Shown here one piece after another: positions 25,254-34,940 of a stretch of 64,000 nucleotides of DNA. The notes under the pieces are model-generated. The model was not told where the DNA came from. It did no database searches and was given only the letters and a program-made list of their open reading frames with translations. The stretch is from positions 1,116,001-1,180,000 of the forward strand of contig JADGNA010000008.1 of NCBI GenBank assembly GCA_015234465.1, given 5' to 3'. This DNA comes from Salinibacterium sp. GTDB lineage: Bacteria; Actinomycetota; Actinomycetes; Actinomycetales; Microbacteriaceae. The stretch's first letter is position 1, and each line of letters begins with the position of its first letter. The position numbers were made by a program, and so were the translations under genes.

Positions 25254-26821
25254 TGACGCTCAACCAGCACATGCGCGCTGCGTCTTCGGACGGGGGCGCC
25301 GCGCGCGTCCCAGAGTTCGACGCCGTCGTGGCCCGGTTCACGGAGGTGGTCGGGCCTGAATGGGTGCTCCTCGACGAAGGTCGCGTGAGTGAGTTCCGTG
25401 ATCCCTTTGAAGGCCCCGACGCCACGGAGCATCAGCCGCGGTTCGTCGTGCAACCCGGCACGGTCGAGGAGGTCCAGGCCGTCGTGCGCATAGCGAACGA
25501 GCTGGGCGTGCCTCTCTGGACCTCGTCGATGGGGCGCAACTTCGGGTACGGAGGATCCGCTCCCGTCGTCAATGGATCCGTTGTGCTCAGCCTGCGACGA
25601 CTCAACCGCGTTCTCGAGGTTGACGAGGCCGCTGGGTACGTGCTGTTCGAGCCCGGCGTGACCTTCTTCGACCTGTACGAGGAACTTCGGCGCCGCGACA
25701 TCAAGCTTGCAATCTCCGTGCCTGACCTCGGCTGGGGCAGTGTCATGGGCAATGCCCTCCAGCACGGTTTCGGATATCACCAGCACGGTATTCACGCCGA
25801 CGCGGTGTGCGGTCTCGAGGTGGTGCTCGCCGATGGCGATCTTCTGCGCACCGGGCACGGCGCCAACCCGCGCAGCACTCTCTGGCAGGCGCACAAGCGC
25901 GGTTTCGGGCCGACGATTGACAACCTCTTCATGCAGTCGAACTTTGGCGTCGTCACCAAGATGGGGCTCTGGCTCGCGCCACGTCCCGAGGTGATCACGA
26001 CGGGCGCAATCATTTGCGAGGGCGACGACGACATCGTGCCCCTCGTCGAGATGCTGCGACCGCTGGTCCGCAACGGCACGGTGCAGGGACTTCCGCTCCT
26101 GGCGGGGACCCGGTACGTGCCCGACGATGCGACGGGAGTGGCGGCCGACCTCGGGCGCCGCTTGCGCAAGGCCGCTCGACCGGGCCGCTGGAATGCGCGC
26201 ATCTCGATGTACGGGGATGCACGCATCGTCGCAGCGCAGCAGGCCGTCATCGAAGAGCGGGTCGCAGAGATCCCGGGAGCGAAGCTCACGCTCAACACCT
26301 ACCCCGGCGACATCGGCCCCGATGAGATCGAGGTGCGCGACCGCGTGCCTGCCGGCATCCCCTCGATGCTGCTGCTCAATGTCATGAAGGAGCACTTCTA
26401 CGGTGACAACCTCGGCCACATCGACTTCTCGCCCATCATCCCGTTTGAGGGGCAGGCGGCCGCGAAGCATGAGCGTATGGTCACGAGCGTGCTCGACGAG
26501 TTCGAGCTCACGGGCTTCTTCTCGTGGATTGTGAACAGCCGCACGATGGTCGGCGCCTGCATGGTGCTCTTCGACCGCACGTCGGCTGAGGAGGTCGCGC
26601 GCGCTCACGCCGCCGTGCGAAAGATGTGTGACCTCGCCGCTGAGTGGGGCTGGACCGAGTACCGTGCGCACATTGCGCTCGGTGACGAGATCGCGAAGAA
26701 CTTCGACTTCAACGACTTCGCACTGTCACGCACCTACACGAAGATCAAGGACGCCCTCGACCCAAACGGCATCCTGTCTCCCGGTAGCCACGGTATCTGG
26801 CCATCCCCCATGCGAGACTAG
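25253..26821 (+). CDS. Vanillyl-alcohol-oxidase-family flavoenzyme (eugenol oxidase / 4-alkylphenol oxidase-like)
   Basis: This 522-residue FAD enzyme has an N-terminal PCMH FAD-binding domain (FVVQPGTVEEVQAVVRIANELG, then SSMGRNFGYGGSAP) and a C-terminal cap ending DALDPNGILSPGSHGIW. His389 in GHIDFSP lines up with the histidine covalently linked to FAD in rhodococcal eugenol oxidase. The family oxidises 4-substituted phenols at the benzylic carbon, making 4-hydroxybenzylic alcohols or 4-hydroxyalkenes. The latter are substrates for the upstream cleavage oxygenase. The ATG overlaps the upstream TGA. Confidence 0.9.
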   Translation: MTLNQHMRAASSDGGAARVPEFDAVVARFTEVVGPEWVLLDEGRVSEFRDPFEGPDATEHQPRFVVQPGTVEEVQAVVRIANELGVPLWTSSMGRNFGYGGSAPVVNGSVVLSLRRLNRVLEVDEAAGYVLFEPGVTFFDLYEELRRRDIKLAISVPDLGWGSVMGNALQHGFGYHQHGIHADAVCGLEVVLADGDLLRTGHGANPRSTLWQAHKRGFGPTIDNLFMQSNFGVVTKMGLWLAPRPEVITTGAIICEGDDDIVPLVEMLRPLVRNGTVQGLPLLAGTRYVPDDATGVAADLGRRLRKAARPGRWNARISMYGDARIVAAQQAVIEERVAEIPGAKLTLNTYPGDIGPDEIEVRDRVPAGIPSMLLLNVMKEHFYGDNLGHIDFSPIIPFEGQAAAKHERMVTSVLDEFELTGFFSWIVNSRTMVGACMVLFDRTSAEEVARAHAAVRKMCDLAAEWGWTEYRAHIALGDEIAKNFDFNDFALSRTYTKIKDALDPNGILSPGSHGIWPSPMRD

Positions 26822-26872
26822 TCGCGACCAGCGCCGAACATGCGACTCGGCGGCCGAAGTCCACCGATGACG

Positions 26873-26900
26873 AAGGTCCCCAGCGTGAGCTGGGGACTTT
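26873..26900. terminator. Hairpin between convergent oxidase and purL
   Basis: GTCCCCAGC and GCTGGGGAC pair around GTGA and are flanked by AAG and CTTT, so the structure can work on both strands. It marks the right end of the catabolic island. Confidence 0.85.
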
Positions 26901-26914
26901 CATCATTAACTGGC

Positions 26915-29233
26915 CTAGCCGCCGACGACCGCGCCGAAGTGCTCGGGCAGCGTGCCGCGGTGCGTCGAGCGCAGCTCCTCGACCGAGACCGTGAACTGGT
27001 CCTGCACCTCGAGCTCGCCCGAGTCGACCGTCACGCCGACGCGCAGCACGGGGTAGCCGCGGCCCTCGCACAGCCCGACGAAGCGCACGTCGTCTTCACG
27101 CGGCACGCTCACGAGCACGCGACCGGTCGATTCCGAGAAGAGGGCGGATGTCGCATCCACACCGTCGCGCTGCTCGATGCCGCTCGTCCAGACGCGCGCG
27201 CCCAGGCCGAAGCGCACGACCGACTCGGCGAGGGCCTGCCAGAGGCCGCCATCGCTGAGGTCGTGCGCGGAGGAGAGGAGACTGCCCATGGATGCCGAGT
27301 GCAGGAGTTCCGCCAGCTGCTTCTCGGTCGCGAGGTCGACGGCCGGCGGGCGGCCGCCCAGGTGGTCGTGGATGACGCCAGCCCAGGCGGAACCGTCGAG
27401 CTCATCCCGCGTGACGCCGAGCAGGTAGATGTTGTTGCCCTCGTCCTGCCAGCCGCTCGGCACGCGGCGGGCGACGTCGTCGATCACGCCGAGCACGGCG
27501 ACGACGGGGGTCGGGTGGATGGGCACGTCGCCCGTCTGGTTGTAGAAGGAGACGTTGCCGCCAGTGACAGGGATGCCCAGCTCGAGGCATCCGTCAGACA
27601 GGCCCTCGACGGCCTGGCTGAACTGCCACATGACCTCGGGGTTCTCGGGGGAGCCGAAGTTGAGGCAGTCGCTGACCGCGACAGGCTTCGCGCCTGTCGA
27701 CGCCACGTTGCGGTATGCCTCGGCGAGGGCGAGCTTGGCGCCCTGCGCGGGGTCGAGCTGGCAGTAGCGCCCGTTGGCGTCGGTCGCGACCGCGAAGCCG
27801 AGGCCGCTCTCCTCGTCGATGCGCACCATGCCGCCGTCGTCGGGGAACGAGAGCGCAGTGTTGCCGCCGACGTAGCGGTCGTACTGGTTGGTGACCCAGT
27901 CCTTGGCCGCGAGGTTGGGGCTGCCGAGCAGCTGCAGTGCCTGGGCGCGAAGTTCCGAAGGCGAGGATGCCCGGGGCAGGCGAGCCGCGCCATCCGCCTG
28001 CAGCGCGTCGAGCCACGCCGGGTAGGCGACGGGCCGGTCGTAGACGGGGCCGTCGACCGCGACGGTCGTGGGGTCGACGTTGACGATCTCCTCGCCGAAG
28101 TGGGTGATGATGAGGCGGTCGCCGTCGGTGACCTCGCCGAGCACGCTCGTCTCGACGTTCCACTTGTCGACGACGGCCATGAAGGCGTCGAGCTTGTCGG
28201 GGTGCACGATCGCCATCATGCGCTCCTGGCTCTCCGACATGAGGATCTCCTCGGCCGTGAGCGTGGGGTCGCGCAGCAGCACGTTCTCGAGCTGGATGCG
28301 CATGCCGCCGTCACCGTTGGCCGCGAGCTCCGAGGTCGCGCACGAGATGCCGGCCGCGCCGAGGTCCTGGATGCCCTCCACGAGTTCGTTCTTGAAGAGT
28401 TCGAGGCAGCACTCGATGAGCACCTTCTCGGCGAAGGGGTCACCGACCTGCACGGCGGGGCGCTTGGTCGGGCCGCCCTCGTCGAAGGAGTCGGAGGCGA
28501 GGATGGACGCGCCGCCGATGCCGTCGCCACCCGTGCGGGCGCCGAAGAGCACGACCTTGTTGTCGACGCCGCGGGCGTTGGCGAGGTGCAGGTCTTCGTG
28601 GCGGAGCACGCCGACCGCGAGTGCGTTGACGAGCGGGTTGGCCTGGTACACCGGGTCGAACCAGGTCTCGCCGCCGATGTTGGGCAGGCCGAGGCAGTTG
28701 CCGTAGAAGCTGATGCCGCTCACGACGCCGTGCACGACGCGGGCCGTGTCGGGGTCGTCGATCTTGCCGAAGCGCAGCGCATCCATGACGGCGACGGGGC
28801 GGGCGCCCATCGAGATGATGTCGCGCACGATGCCACCGACGCCGGTCGCGGCGCCCTGGAAGGGCTCGATGTAGGAGGGGTGGTTGTGTGACTCGATCTT
28901 GAAGGTGACGGCCCAGCCCTCACCGACATCCACGACGCCGGCGTTCTCGCCCATGCCGACCATGAGGTTCTTCTTCATCTCGTCGGAGACCTTCTGGCCG
29001 AACTGGCGCAGGTACTTCTTCGACGACTTGTAGGAGCAGTGCTCGCTCCACATGACGGAGTACATCGCGAGCTCGCCCGAGGTGGGGCGGCGGCCGAGGA
29101 TGTCGCGGATGGCCTGGTACTCGTCGGGCTTCAGGCCGAGCGCCGCGTAGGGCTGCTCCTTCTCGGGGGTGGCCTTGGCGTTCTCGACGGTGTCGGCGAC
29201 GTGGCGGCGGGCGGGGGTTGAGACGTCGGTCAC
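26915..29233 (-). CDS. purL: Phosphoribosylformylglycinamidine synthase subunit PurL
   Basis: This 772-residue small-type PurL converts FGAR to FGAM with ammonia from PurQ and bridging PurS, both of which are encoded about 10 kb away. Recognisable elements are [15 protein letters not shown] near the N-terminus, the ATP/metal segment [23 protein letters not shown] and [13 protein letters not shown] start is chosen because AGGAG sits just upstream of it; a GTG ten codons earlier has no ribosome site. The first 25 residues are a variable extension. Confidence 0.95.
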   Translation of the reverse strand: MTDVSTPARRHVADTVENAKATPEKEQPYAALGLKPDEYQAIRDILGRRPTSGELAMYSVMWSEHCSYKSSKKYLRQFGQKVSDEMKKNLMVGMGENAGVVDVGEGWAVTFKIESHNHPSYIEPFQGAATGVGGIVRDIISMGARPVAVMDALRFGKIDDPDTARVVHGVVSGISFYGNCLGLPNIGGETWFDPVYQANPLVNALAVGVLRHEDLHLANARGVDNKVVLFGARTGGDGIGGASILASDSFDEGGPTKRPAVQVGDPFAEKVLIECCLELFKNELVEGIQDLGAAGISCATSELAANGDGGMRIQLENVLLRDPTLTAEEILMSESQERMMAIVHPDKLDAFMAVVDKWNVETSVLGEVTDGDRLIITHFGEEIVNVDPTTVAVDGPVYDRPVAYPAWLDALQADGAARLPRASSPSELRAQALQLLGSPNLAAKDWVTNQYDRYVGGNTALSFPDDGGMVRIDEESGLGFAVATDANGRYCQLDPAQGAKLALAEAYRNVASTGAKPVAVSDCLNFGSPENPEVMWQFSQAVEGLSDGCLELGIPVTGGNVSFYNQTGDVPIHPTPVVAVLGVIDDVARRVPSGWQDEGNNIYLLGVTRDELDGSAWAGVIHDHLGGRPPAVDLATEKQLAELLHSASMGSLLSSAHDLSDGGLWQALAESVVRFGLGARVWTSGIEQRDGVDATSALFSESTGRVLVSVPREDDVRFVGLCEGRGYPVLRVGVTVDSGELEVQDQFTVSVEELRSTHRGTLPEHFGAVVGG

Positions 29234-29341
29234 GAGGGAGCTCCTGGGCGAGACGGATGCCACGGCTCGCGCGGCCGGGCACCCCCGAGTCTACCGGCCG
29301 CACCCTAGCCCCGAGGGCCTCGCATACGCCACGCTGACCCC

Positions 29342-30235
29342 ATGGGATCAGCGTTGACCGCCATCGGATTGCCCGTCGCCCTCGGCATCATCATGTTCGG
29401 CCTGGGCCTCTCGCTCACGCCGCGGGATTTCGCGCGTGTGGCCAAGCATCCGCGGGCGGTGATCATCGCGCTCTCGTGCCAACTGCTCCTGCTGCCGGTG
29501 CTGTGTTTCGGCCTCGTGCTGCTCTTCAACCTCCCTCCGGTGCTCGCGGTGGGGATGCTGCTGCTCGCGGCGTCGCCAGGCGGCACGACCGCGAATCTCT
29601 ATAGCCACCTGTTCCGCGGCGACGTGGCGCTGAACATCTCGCTCACGGCGATCAACTCCGTCATCGCGGTCGTGACACTGCCGCTCATCACGAACATCGC
29701 GATCGCCGTGTTCCTGCCGGGGGATGAGACGCTCGGGCTGCAGGTCGGCAAGACGCTCGAGGTCTTCGCGATCGTGTTGGGGCCGGTGCTGCTCGGGATG
29801 CTCATCCGGCGCTGGCGGCCAGGTTTCGCGGATGGCATGGACAAGCCCGTGCGCATCGCCTCGGTGATCATCCTGGCGGTGGTCATCGTCGGTGCGATCG
29901 TCTCCAACCTGGAGCCGCTCCTCGAGAACGCGGGCCGGCTGGCCGGCATCACGGTGCTGTTCTGCGTCCTGAGCCTCACGGTCGGGTACTTCGTGCCGCG
30001 ACTGTTCCGGGTGGAGCGACCCCAGGCGGTCGCGAGTTCCTTCGAGATCGGCATCCACAACGCGACGCTCGCGATCGTCATCGCGCAGACGGTCATCGGC
30101 AGCGTGGAGATGAGCCTGCCGGGTGCCGTCTATGGGGTGCTCATGTTCTTCATCGCGCTGGCCTTCGGCTTCGGGCTGCGTGCCGCGGATGCCCGGGCGA
30201 GCGCCAGGCCGCGAGCCGCCGAGCGCACTCCCTGA
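29342..30235 (+). CDS. Bile acid:sodium symporter (BASS/SBF) family transporter
   Basis: This 297-residue protein has about nine to ten membrane helices. The family core is visible in LLLAASPGGTTANLYSHLFRGD and in the C-terminal FEIGIHNATLAIVIAQT, the crossed-helix sodium-binding region. Bacterial members carry diverse organic anions with sodium. Start ATG has no ribosome site and a CACGCT -10-like element five bases upstream, so it may be leaderless. Substrate unknown. Confidence 0.88.
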   Translation: MGSALTAIGLPVALGIIMFGLGLSLTPRDFARVAKHPRAVIIALSCQLLLLPVLCFGLVLLFNLPPVLAVGMLLLAASPGGTTANLYSHLFRGDVALNISLTAINSVIAVVTLPLITNIAIAVFLPGDETLGLQVGKTLEVFAIVLGPVLLGMLIRRWRPGFADGMDKPVRIASVIILAVVIVGAIVSNLEPLLENAGRLAGITVLFCVLSLTVGYFVPRLFRVERPQAVASSFEIGIHNATLAIVIAQTVIGSVEMSLPGAVYGVLMFFIALAFGFGLRAADARASARPRAAERTP

Positions 30236-30282
30236 TCACGGTTGCCGCCGCGCTCTTGACTCGGCCCACCGCCAGGCGTAAC

Positions 30283-30302
30283 GTACAACCAAATGGTTGC
30301 AC
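30283..30302. promoter_or_regulatory. ArsR-type operator over the arsR start
   Basis: GTACAACCAAATGGTTGCAC is an imperfect 20-bp palindrome (CAACC-N4-GGTTG core) that overlaps the start codon and touches a TAACGT -10 candidate at 30279. A repressor here would block transcription initiation, which fits autoregulation by the encoded ArsR protein. Confidence 0.6.
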
Positions 30303-30643
30303 AACGAGATGAACGAGAAGAGCTGAGCGATGCCGAAGTCGATCGCGTGTTCCAGGCGCTCGCCGCAGCGACGCGGCGTGACATCCTGCGCCGCACGATC
30401 GACCGCGAGCAGTCCGTCTCAGACCTCGCCAGCGAATACGACATGTCATTCGCGGCGGTGCAGAAGCACGTCGCCGTGCTCGAGGCCGCCCATCTCATCG
30501 TCAAGCGCGCGGAGGGTCGGGAACGACTCGTCCGCGCGAACCCCGAAATGATCGCCCGCGCGCGAGCCCTCCTCGCGCACTACGAAGCACTGTGGCGTGG
30601 ACGCGTCGACCGCCTCGACGCGCTGCTCGCCGAGAATCCCTAA
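30293..30643 (+). CDS. ArsR-family transcriptional regulator (SRPBCC-linked)
   Basis: This 116-residue winged helix (RVFQALAAATRRDILRR, then SVSDLASEYDMSFAAVQKHVAVLEAAHLI) lacks metal-binding cysteines. Cys-less ArsR proteins next to AHSA1/SRPBCC genes are a common two-gene arrangement in actinobacteria and usually repress their own operon. It is followed after ten bases by the SRPBCC gene. The effector is unknown. Confidence 0.9.
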   Translation: MVAQRDEREELSDAEVDRVFQALAAATRRDILRRTIDREQSVSDLASEYDMSFAAVQKHVAVLEAAHLIVKRAEGRERLVRANPEMIARARALLAHYEALWRGRVDRLDALLAENP

Positions 30644-30653
30644 GGAGCCAGCA

Positions 30654-31631
30654 ATGCCTGTCACCGACGTCACCACCGACCCCGAACAACTCACCATGAC
30701 GCTGACCGCCGAATTCGAGGCATCCGTCGATCGCCTCTGGCAGGTCTTCACGCAGCCCCGCCAGCTCGAACGCTTCTGGGGTCCGCCCGGCTGGCCCGCG
30801 ACCTTCACGGAGTTCGACGCGCGGGCCGGCGGCTACGCGAACTACCACATGACGAGCCCGACGGGGGAGCGTTCCTCCGGCCGCTGGGAGTTCCTGTCGA
30901 TCGAGGCGCCCCGACGCTTCGAGGTCATCGACAGCTTCGTGGGGGACGACGGCGAGCCCCTCGACGGCTTCCCCGCCATGCGCATGACCTTCGACTTCGA
31001 GGGGGATGCCACGCGCTCCCGCCTGCGCAACACGACCTACTTCGACTCGGCCGAAGCGCTCGAGCAGGTCGTCGCGATGGGCGCCGTCGAGGGCTCCACC
31101 ATGGCCATGAATCAGCTGGATCGCGTGCTGCTCGGGCTGCGCGCCTACGCGGAGGGCAAGGGCACTGTGGTCGAGGAGCTCGACGACACGCACGTGCGCA
31201 TCACGCGGCTCATCGAGGGCCCGCGCGAGCTCGTCTGGCGCGCGCACAACGAGGCTGAGCTCATGCAGCAGTGGATGCTCGGCCCCGACGGTTGGGTCAT
31301 GACCGACTGCACGCCCGGCACGGCGGTCGGCGACAGCTACCGCTACGCGTGGGCTCCCGTCGGCGACACGGAGGGTGAGCCCTTCGGCTTCGAGGGCGAG
31401 GTGCTCGCGATCGAGCCGCTGCGGCGGGTCGTCACGACCGAGCGGATGTCGGGCACGGAGGGCCCCTCGACCACCAACGACACCCAGTTTGAGGAGGAGG
31501 ACGGCGTCACCCTCGTGACGACGCTCATCGAGTACCCCGACCGCGAGACCCGCGACATGATCCTCGCGACGGGAATGGCGGAGGGCATGGAGGCCTCGTA
31601 CGCCCGACTCGAGACGGTGCTCGCCCGATAG
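30654..31631 (+). CDS. Tandem SRPBCC (AHSA1-like) domain protein
   Basis: The 325 residues form two consecutive AHSA1/START-like helix-grip domains, about 5-155 and 160-325. Each starts with a strand leading into a W-x-A or LWQVF-type helix (SVDRLWQVFTQPRQLERFWGPPGW, then ELVWRAHNEAELMQQWMLGPDGW). Most neighbours of such ArsR genes encode one domain; this one is a duplication. These folds bind hydrophobic ligands in a cavity. AAGGAG precedes the ATG. Cytoplasmic; exact role unknown. Confidence 0.85.
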   Translation: MPVTDVTTDPEQLTMTLTAEFEASVDRLWQVFTQPRQLERFWGPPGWPATFTEFDARAGGYANYHMTSPTGERSSGRWEFLSIEAPRRFEVIDSFVGDDGEPLDGFPAMRMTFDFEGDATRSRLRNTTYFDSAEALEQVVAMGAVEGSTMAMNQLDRVLLGLRAYAEGKGTVVEELDDTHVRITRLIEGPRELVWRAHNEAELMQQWMLGPDGWVMTDCTPGTAVGDSYRYAWAPVGDTEGEPFGFEGEVLAIEPLRRVVTTERMSGTEGPSTTNDTQFEEEDGVTLVTTLIEYPDRETRDMILATGMAEGMEASYARLETVLAR

Positions 31632-31661
31632 CCGCGGCGCGGCGTCTGCCACTATGTGGAC

Positions 31662-32567
31662 ATGACTGCCGCACGCGCCGCCGCCAACCGTCCCGTGCTT
31701 TCGGCGCTCGCTGTCGGGGTGCTGGCAGGCCTGCTGGGCATCCTGCCGTCGTTGCTCGACGGCGGGCGCCTGCCGTTGCAGAACCTGTGGGTGCAGCGCA
31801 CGATGCCAGACGACATGCCGTTCGCCCTGCTGCCCGTGAGCCAGTACTCCGCGACGACGATGTTCGCGCTGCTGCTGATGGGCGGTGTGTTCGCGGGGCT
31901 CGCTGTGCGCGTCATTGGGCGTCGTCGAGCCGTTACCGGGTGGGCAACGGCGCTCGGCGTGCTGCTTGTCCATGCGGTCGCCGTGGCGCAGAGTTTCGCG
32001 GTCATCGCCGTCGGCCTCGGGCTCTCGAGCGGGGCGGCGGATGCCCGTGCCGTCGTCTATTTCGGCGGCATGCTCGCTGGCGTCGTGGCCAGCGTGTTGT
32101 TCGCCCAGCTCGGATTCTGGTTGACCTCGAGACCGAGCGTGGCGTTCGTGGCGCTGGGCATTGCCCTTGCTGCGGTGCCGTTCGCCTCGTGGCTTGCGAC
32201 AGGGGTCACCGAGCTTTCCGGCCCCGGGGGTATGTCGCAGCCGATGTTCCTGGTCCTCCGGTGGTTGCCCGCTGTGATCGTGGGGGTCGCGCTTGCCTGG
32301 TGCGGTGTGCGGCCGATTGCTCGCCTCGTCGTCTGGGCGGGCGCGCTCCTGGCCCTTTGGGTGACGCCGGCGCTCTTCACAGCGGTCTCCTATGGCCTCG
32401 GCATGCGGGTCCTCAACGGCGACATTGCCGAGATGGCGGCGGCAGCCTCGCAAGTCTTCCCCCTCGCACTCGCCGAGGGCGGCGTGCCGGCGCTCGTGGC
32501 AGCGGGGATCGCGGCTGTGGGTGCGGGCCTGATGGCTCTGGTGAGGACGCGTACCCCGAAGCGTTGA
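31662..32567 (+). CDS. Integral membrane protein of unknown function
   Basis: The 301 residues contain about seven hydrophobic segments separated by short loops, with no motif I recognise. The ATG is preferred to a GTG two codons earlier because a CACTAT element lies exactly six bases before it, the leaderless spacing seen repeatedly here. It is followed by MscS-type channel genes in the same direction but may be an independent unit. Confidence 0.65.
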   Translation: MTAARAAANRPVLSALAVGVLAGLLGILPSLLDGGRLPLQNLWVQRTMPDDMPFALLPVSQYSATTMFALLLMGGVFAGLAVRVIGRRRAVTGWATALGVLLVHAVAVAQSFAVIAVGLGLSSGAADARAVVYFGGMLAGVVASVLFAQLGFWLTSRPSVAFVALGIALAAVPFASWLATGVTELSGPGGMSQPMFLVLRWLPAVIVGVALAWCGVRPIARLVVWAGALLALWVTPALFTAVSYGLGMRVLNGDIAEMAAAASQVFPLALAEGGVPALVAAGIAAVGAGLMALVRTRTPKR

Positions 32568-32641
32568 CGCGGGCATCCGTGTCCCCCTGACCTTTCGGCC
32601 GCAACGCGCCTACCGTGGGAGTCGGCCGGGAGGAGGCGCGG

Positions 32642-33862
32642 ATGTTCGAGTGGGTGTCGTGGCCCGGGATGGTGGCGGCCGCGGCGATCGCGCTCGTGGC
32701 GGCGGCGATTGTCATCCTGATCGTGACCGGGGTGGCGGCGGCATTCGGGCGGCGCTACCAGTTCGTGCGCAATCTCACGCGGTGGGGGCGCATGCCGTTC
32801 CGCGTGCTTGTCGTCGTCATCGCCCTCTGGTTCGCGGTGGGGCAGACGCTGCCGGACCGGGAGCTGTGGCCGTATGTCTCGCACGGCTTCCTCATCGGCG
32901 TCATCATCGTCGCGGCCTGGCTGGCGGGCGCCCTCATCATCCTCGCGATCGACCACGCGATCTCCCGGTACCGCAACGACCCCGAGAGTCGCTCGGCCCG
33001 CACGGCCCGCACGCAGCTCGAGATCGTGCGGCGCCTCGTCATCGCGATCGTCATCGTGCTCGCGATCGCCGGCGTGCTGCTCACCTTCGATGCGGTGCGG
33101 GCGGTCGGCACGAGCCTGCTCGCCTCCGCCGGCATCATCAGTGTCATCGCGGGCCTTGCAGCCCAGTCGACGCTCGGCAACATGTTCGCGGGCATCCAGT
33201 TGGCCTTCAGCGAGGCGCTCCGCGTCGACGACGTCGTGATCGCGGAGGGGCAGTGGGGCCGCATCGAGGAGATGACCCTCACCTACGTCGTGCTCAAACT
33301 CTGGGATGACCGGCGCCTGGTGTTGCCGTCGACCTACTTCACGACAACCCCGTTCGAGAACTGGACCCGTCACTCGAGTGACCTGCTGGGTGTGGTCGAG
33401 TTCGACCTTGACTGGAACCTCGACCTCGACGACATGCGCACCCAGCTCGACCGCATCCTCGCCGCGACGAGCCTGTGGGACGAGCGCGAGTCGGTGCTCC
33501 AGGTGACGGAGACGACGGGCCACACGATGCGCGTGCGCATCCTCGTCTCGGCCAGCGACTCGGGGCGCCTCTTCGACCTGCGCTGCCACGTGCGCGAGGA
33601 GATGGTGCGCTGGCTCATCCGCCAGGGCTCGCCAGGGATGCCGCGGCAGCGGGTCGTCATGCTCGACCCCTACGACCCGTCCGAGCGTGACGCCAAGACC
33701 GTCGAGATGCCGACCGTCGAAGGTGACGTGGAGCCCCTGCCGGAGCGACCAGGACTCTTTACCGGAAGCATCGAGGCCGAGACCCGGGCGAGCGAGTTCA
33801 CCCAGGCGATTCCGATCATCCGCCCCGACGACGATCACGAAGCGGAGAGGCAGCATCCCTAG
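32642..33862 (+). CDS. MscS-family mechanosensitive channel (first of tandem pair)
   Basis: The 406 residues comprise about four N-terminal membrane helices and then the MscS pore helix and beta domain: VRAVGTSLLASAGIISVIAGLAAQ is the glycine/alanine-rich TM3, followed by GNMFAGIQLAFSEALRVDDVV. A charged tail of about 70 residues follows the cytoplasmic vestibule. It would release solutes on osmotic downshock. GGAGGAG precedes the ATG. The next gene is a shorter paralogue in the same direction. Confidence 0.88.
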   Translation: MFEWVSWPGMVAAAAIALVAAAIVILIVTGVAAAFGRRYQFVRNLTRWGRMPFRVLVVVIALWFAVGQTLPDRELWPYVSHGFLIGVIIVAAWLAGALIILAIDHAISRYRNDPESRSARTARTQLEIVRRLVIAIVIVLAIAGVLLTFDAVRAVGTSLLASAGIISVIAGLAAQSTLGNMFAGIQLAFSEALRVDDVVIAEGQWGRIEEMTLTYVVLKLWDDRRLVLPSTYFTTTPFENWTRHSSDLLGVVEFDLDWNLDLDDMRTQLDRILAATSLWDERESVLQVTETTGHTMRVRILVSASDSGRLFDLRCHVREEMVRWLIRQGSPGMPRQRVVMLDPYDPSERDAKTVEMPTVEGDVEPLPERPGLFTGSIEAETRASEFTQAIPIIRPDDDHEAERQHP

Positions 33863-33893
33863 GCTGGGGAGTTCACAAGCGAAGGGACACTGA

Positions 33894-34937
33894 ATGATCG
33901 AGTGGAACAGCTGGGTGGGCACCCTCCTGGCGGTGGGCATCGCCCTCGTCGCGAATGTTGTCGTGGCGATCGTCGTGCGCATCATTGTCTCGAGGTCTGA
34001 CGAGCAGAGCCGCTGGCTGCGGGCGCTCGTCGTGCGGTTGCACCCGCGCATCCAGTTGCTCGTCGCTCTCATCGCGTTCTGGAACGCGGCCGCCCTCACC
34101 GCGCCATCCCAATATGAGTGGTGGGGTGCGCTCTCGCATGTCTTTCTCATCGCGACCGTGCTGGCGGGTGCGTGGCTGCTCTCCGGGCTGGCCTCCTTCG
34201 GCATCGAGCGGCTCATGGGTCGCTACTCGACCGAGGGTGAGAGCCTGCCCGAGATTCGACGGATGCGCACCCAGCTGCAGGTCATCCGCCGCCTCGTCAA
34301 CGTGCTGATCGCAGTCATCGCGATCGGCGTCGTGCTCTTCTCGTTCCCTGAGGTGCGCGCCGTCGGCACGAGCGTGCTCGCCTCCGCGGGCATCGTCAGC
34401 ATCATCGCGGGCCTCGCCGCCCAGACCACCCTCGGCAACCTGATCGCGGGCATCCAACTCGCCTTCAGTGACTCGGTGCGCGTCGGCGATGTCGTCGTGG
34501 TGGAGGGGGAGTGGGGCACGATCGGTGAGATCACCCTCTCCTACGTCGTCGTCAACGTGTGGGACGAGCGCCGCCTGATCCTGCCGTGCACGTACTTCGC
34601 GAGCCAGCCCTACGAGAACTGGACGCGGCAGAACCCCAAGATCATGGGCACCGTCTACATGGATGTCGACTGGCGCGTGCCGATCAAGGCGGTGCGTGAG
34701 CGCTTCCAGGAGCTCCTGGCGAGTACCGAGCTGTGGGACGGTCGCGCCGGAAGCGTGCTCGTGACGGGATCCCAGGGCGGCTTCGTCACGATCCGCTTCC
34801 TGATCTCGGCCAAGGACTCGGGTGACCAGTGGAGCCTGATGTGCCTCGTGCGCGAGGAGATGGTCACGTGGCTGCAGGAGGAGCATCCAGAGGCGCTCCC
34901 GACGACCCGCATCACCCTGCCCGAGCCGAGCACCTGA
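33894..34937 (+). CDS. MscS-family mechanosensitive channel (second of tandem pair)
   Basis: The 347 residues have the same layout as the upstream channel and nearly the same pore helix (VRAVGTSVLASAGIVSIIAGLAAQ) and post-pore segment (GNLIAGIQLAFSDSVRVGDVV), so the pair arose by tandem duplication. It lacks the long acidic C-terminal tail of its neighbour. AAGGGAC precedes the ATG, 31 bases after the first stop. Subunits might mix, but that is not testable from sequence. Confidence 0.88.
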   Translation: MIEWNSWVGTLLAVGIALVANVVVAIVVRIIVSRSDEQSRWLRALVVRLHPRIQLLVALIAFWNAAALTAPSQYEWWGALSHVFLIATVLAGAWLLSGLASFGIERLMGRYSTEGESLPEIRRMRTQLQVIRRLVNVLIAVIAIGVVLFSFPEVRAVGTSVLASAGIVSIIAGLAAQTTLGNLIAGIQLAFSDSVRVGDVVVVEGEWGTIGEITLSYVVVNVWDERRLILPCTYFASQPYENWTRQNPKIMGTVYMDVDWRVPIKAVRERFQELLASTELWDGRAGSVLVTGSQGGFVTIRFLISAKDSGDQWSLMCLVREEMVTWLQEEHPEALPTTRITLPEPST

Positions 34938-34940
34938 TCG

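Noticed and set aside
26822-26914. Attachment site or tRNA marking the right edge of the catabolic island
   Set aside because: The gap holds only a hairpin terminator; there is no tRNA-like sequence, integrase or direct repeat matching the left part of the window.
26840-28891. 683-codon plus-strand frame opposite purL
   Set aside because: Shadow of purL with low-complexity Ala/Val/Asp/Arg composition and no recognisable domain.
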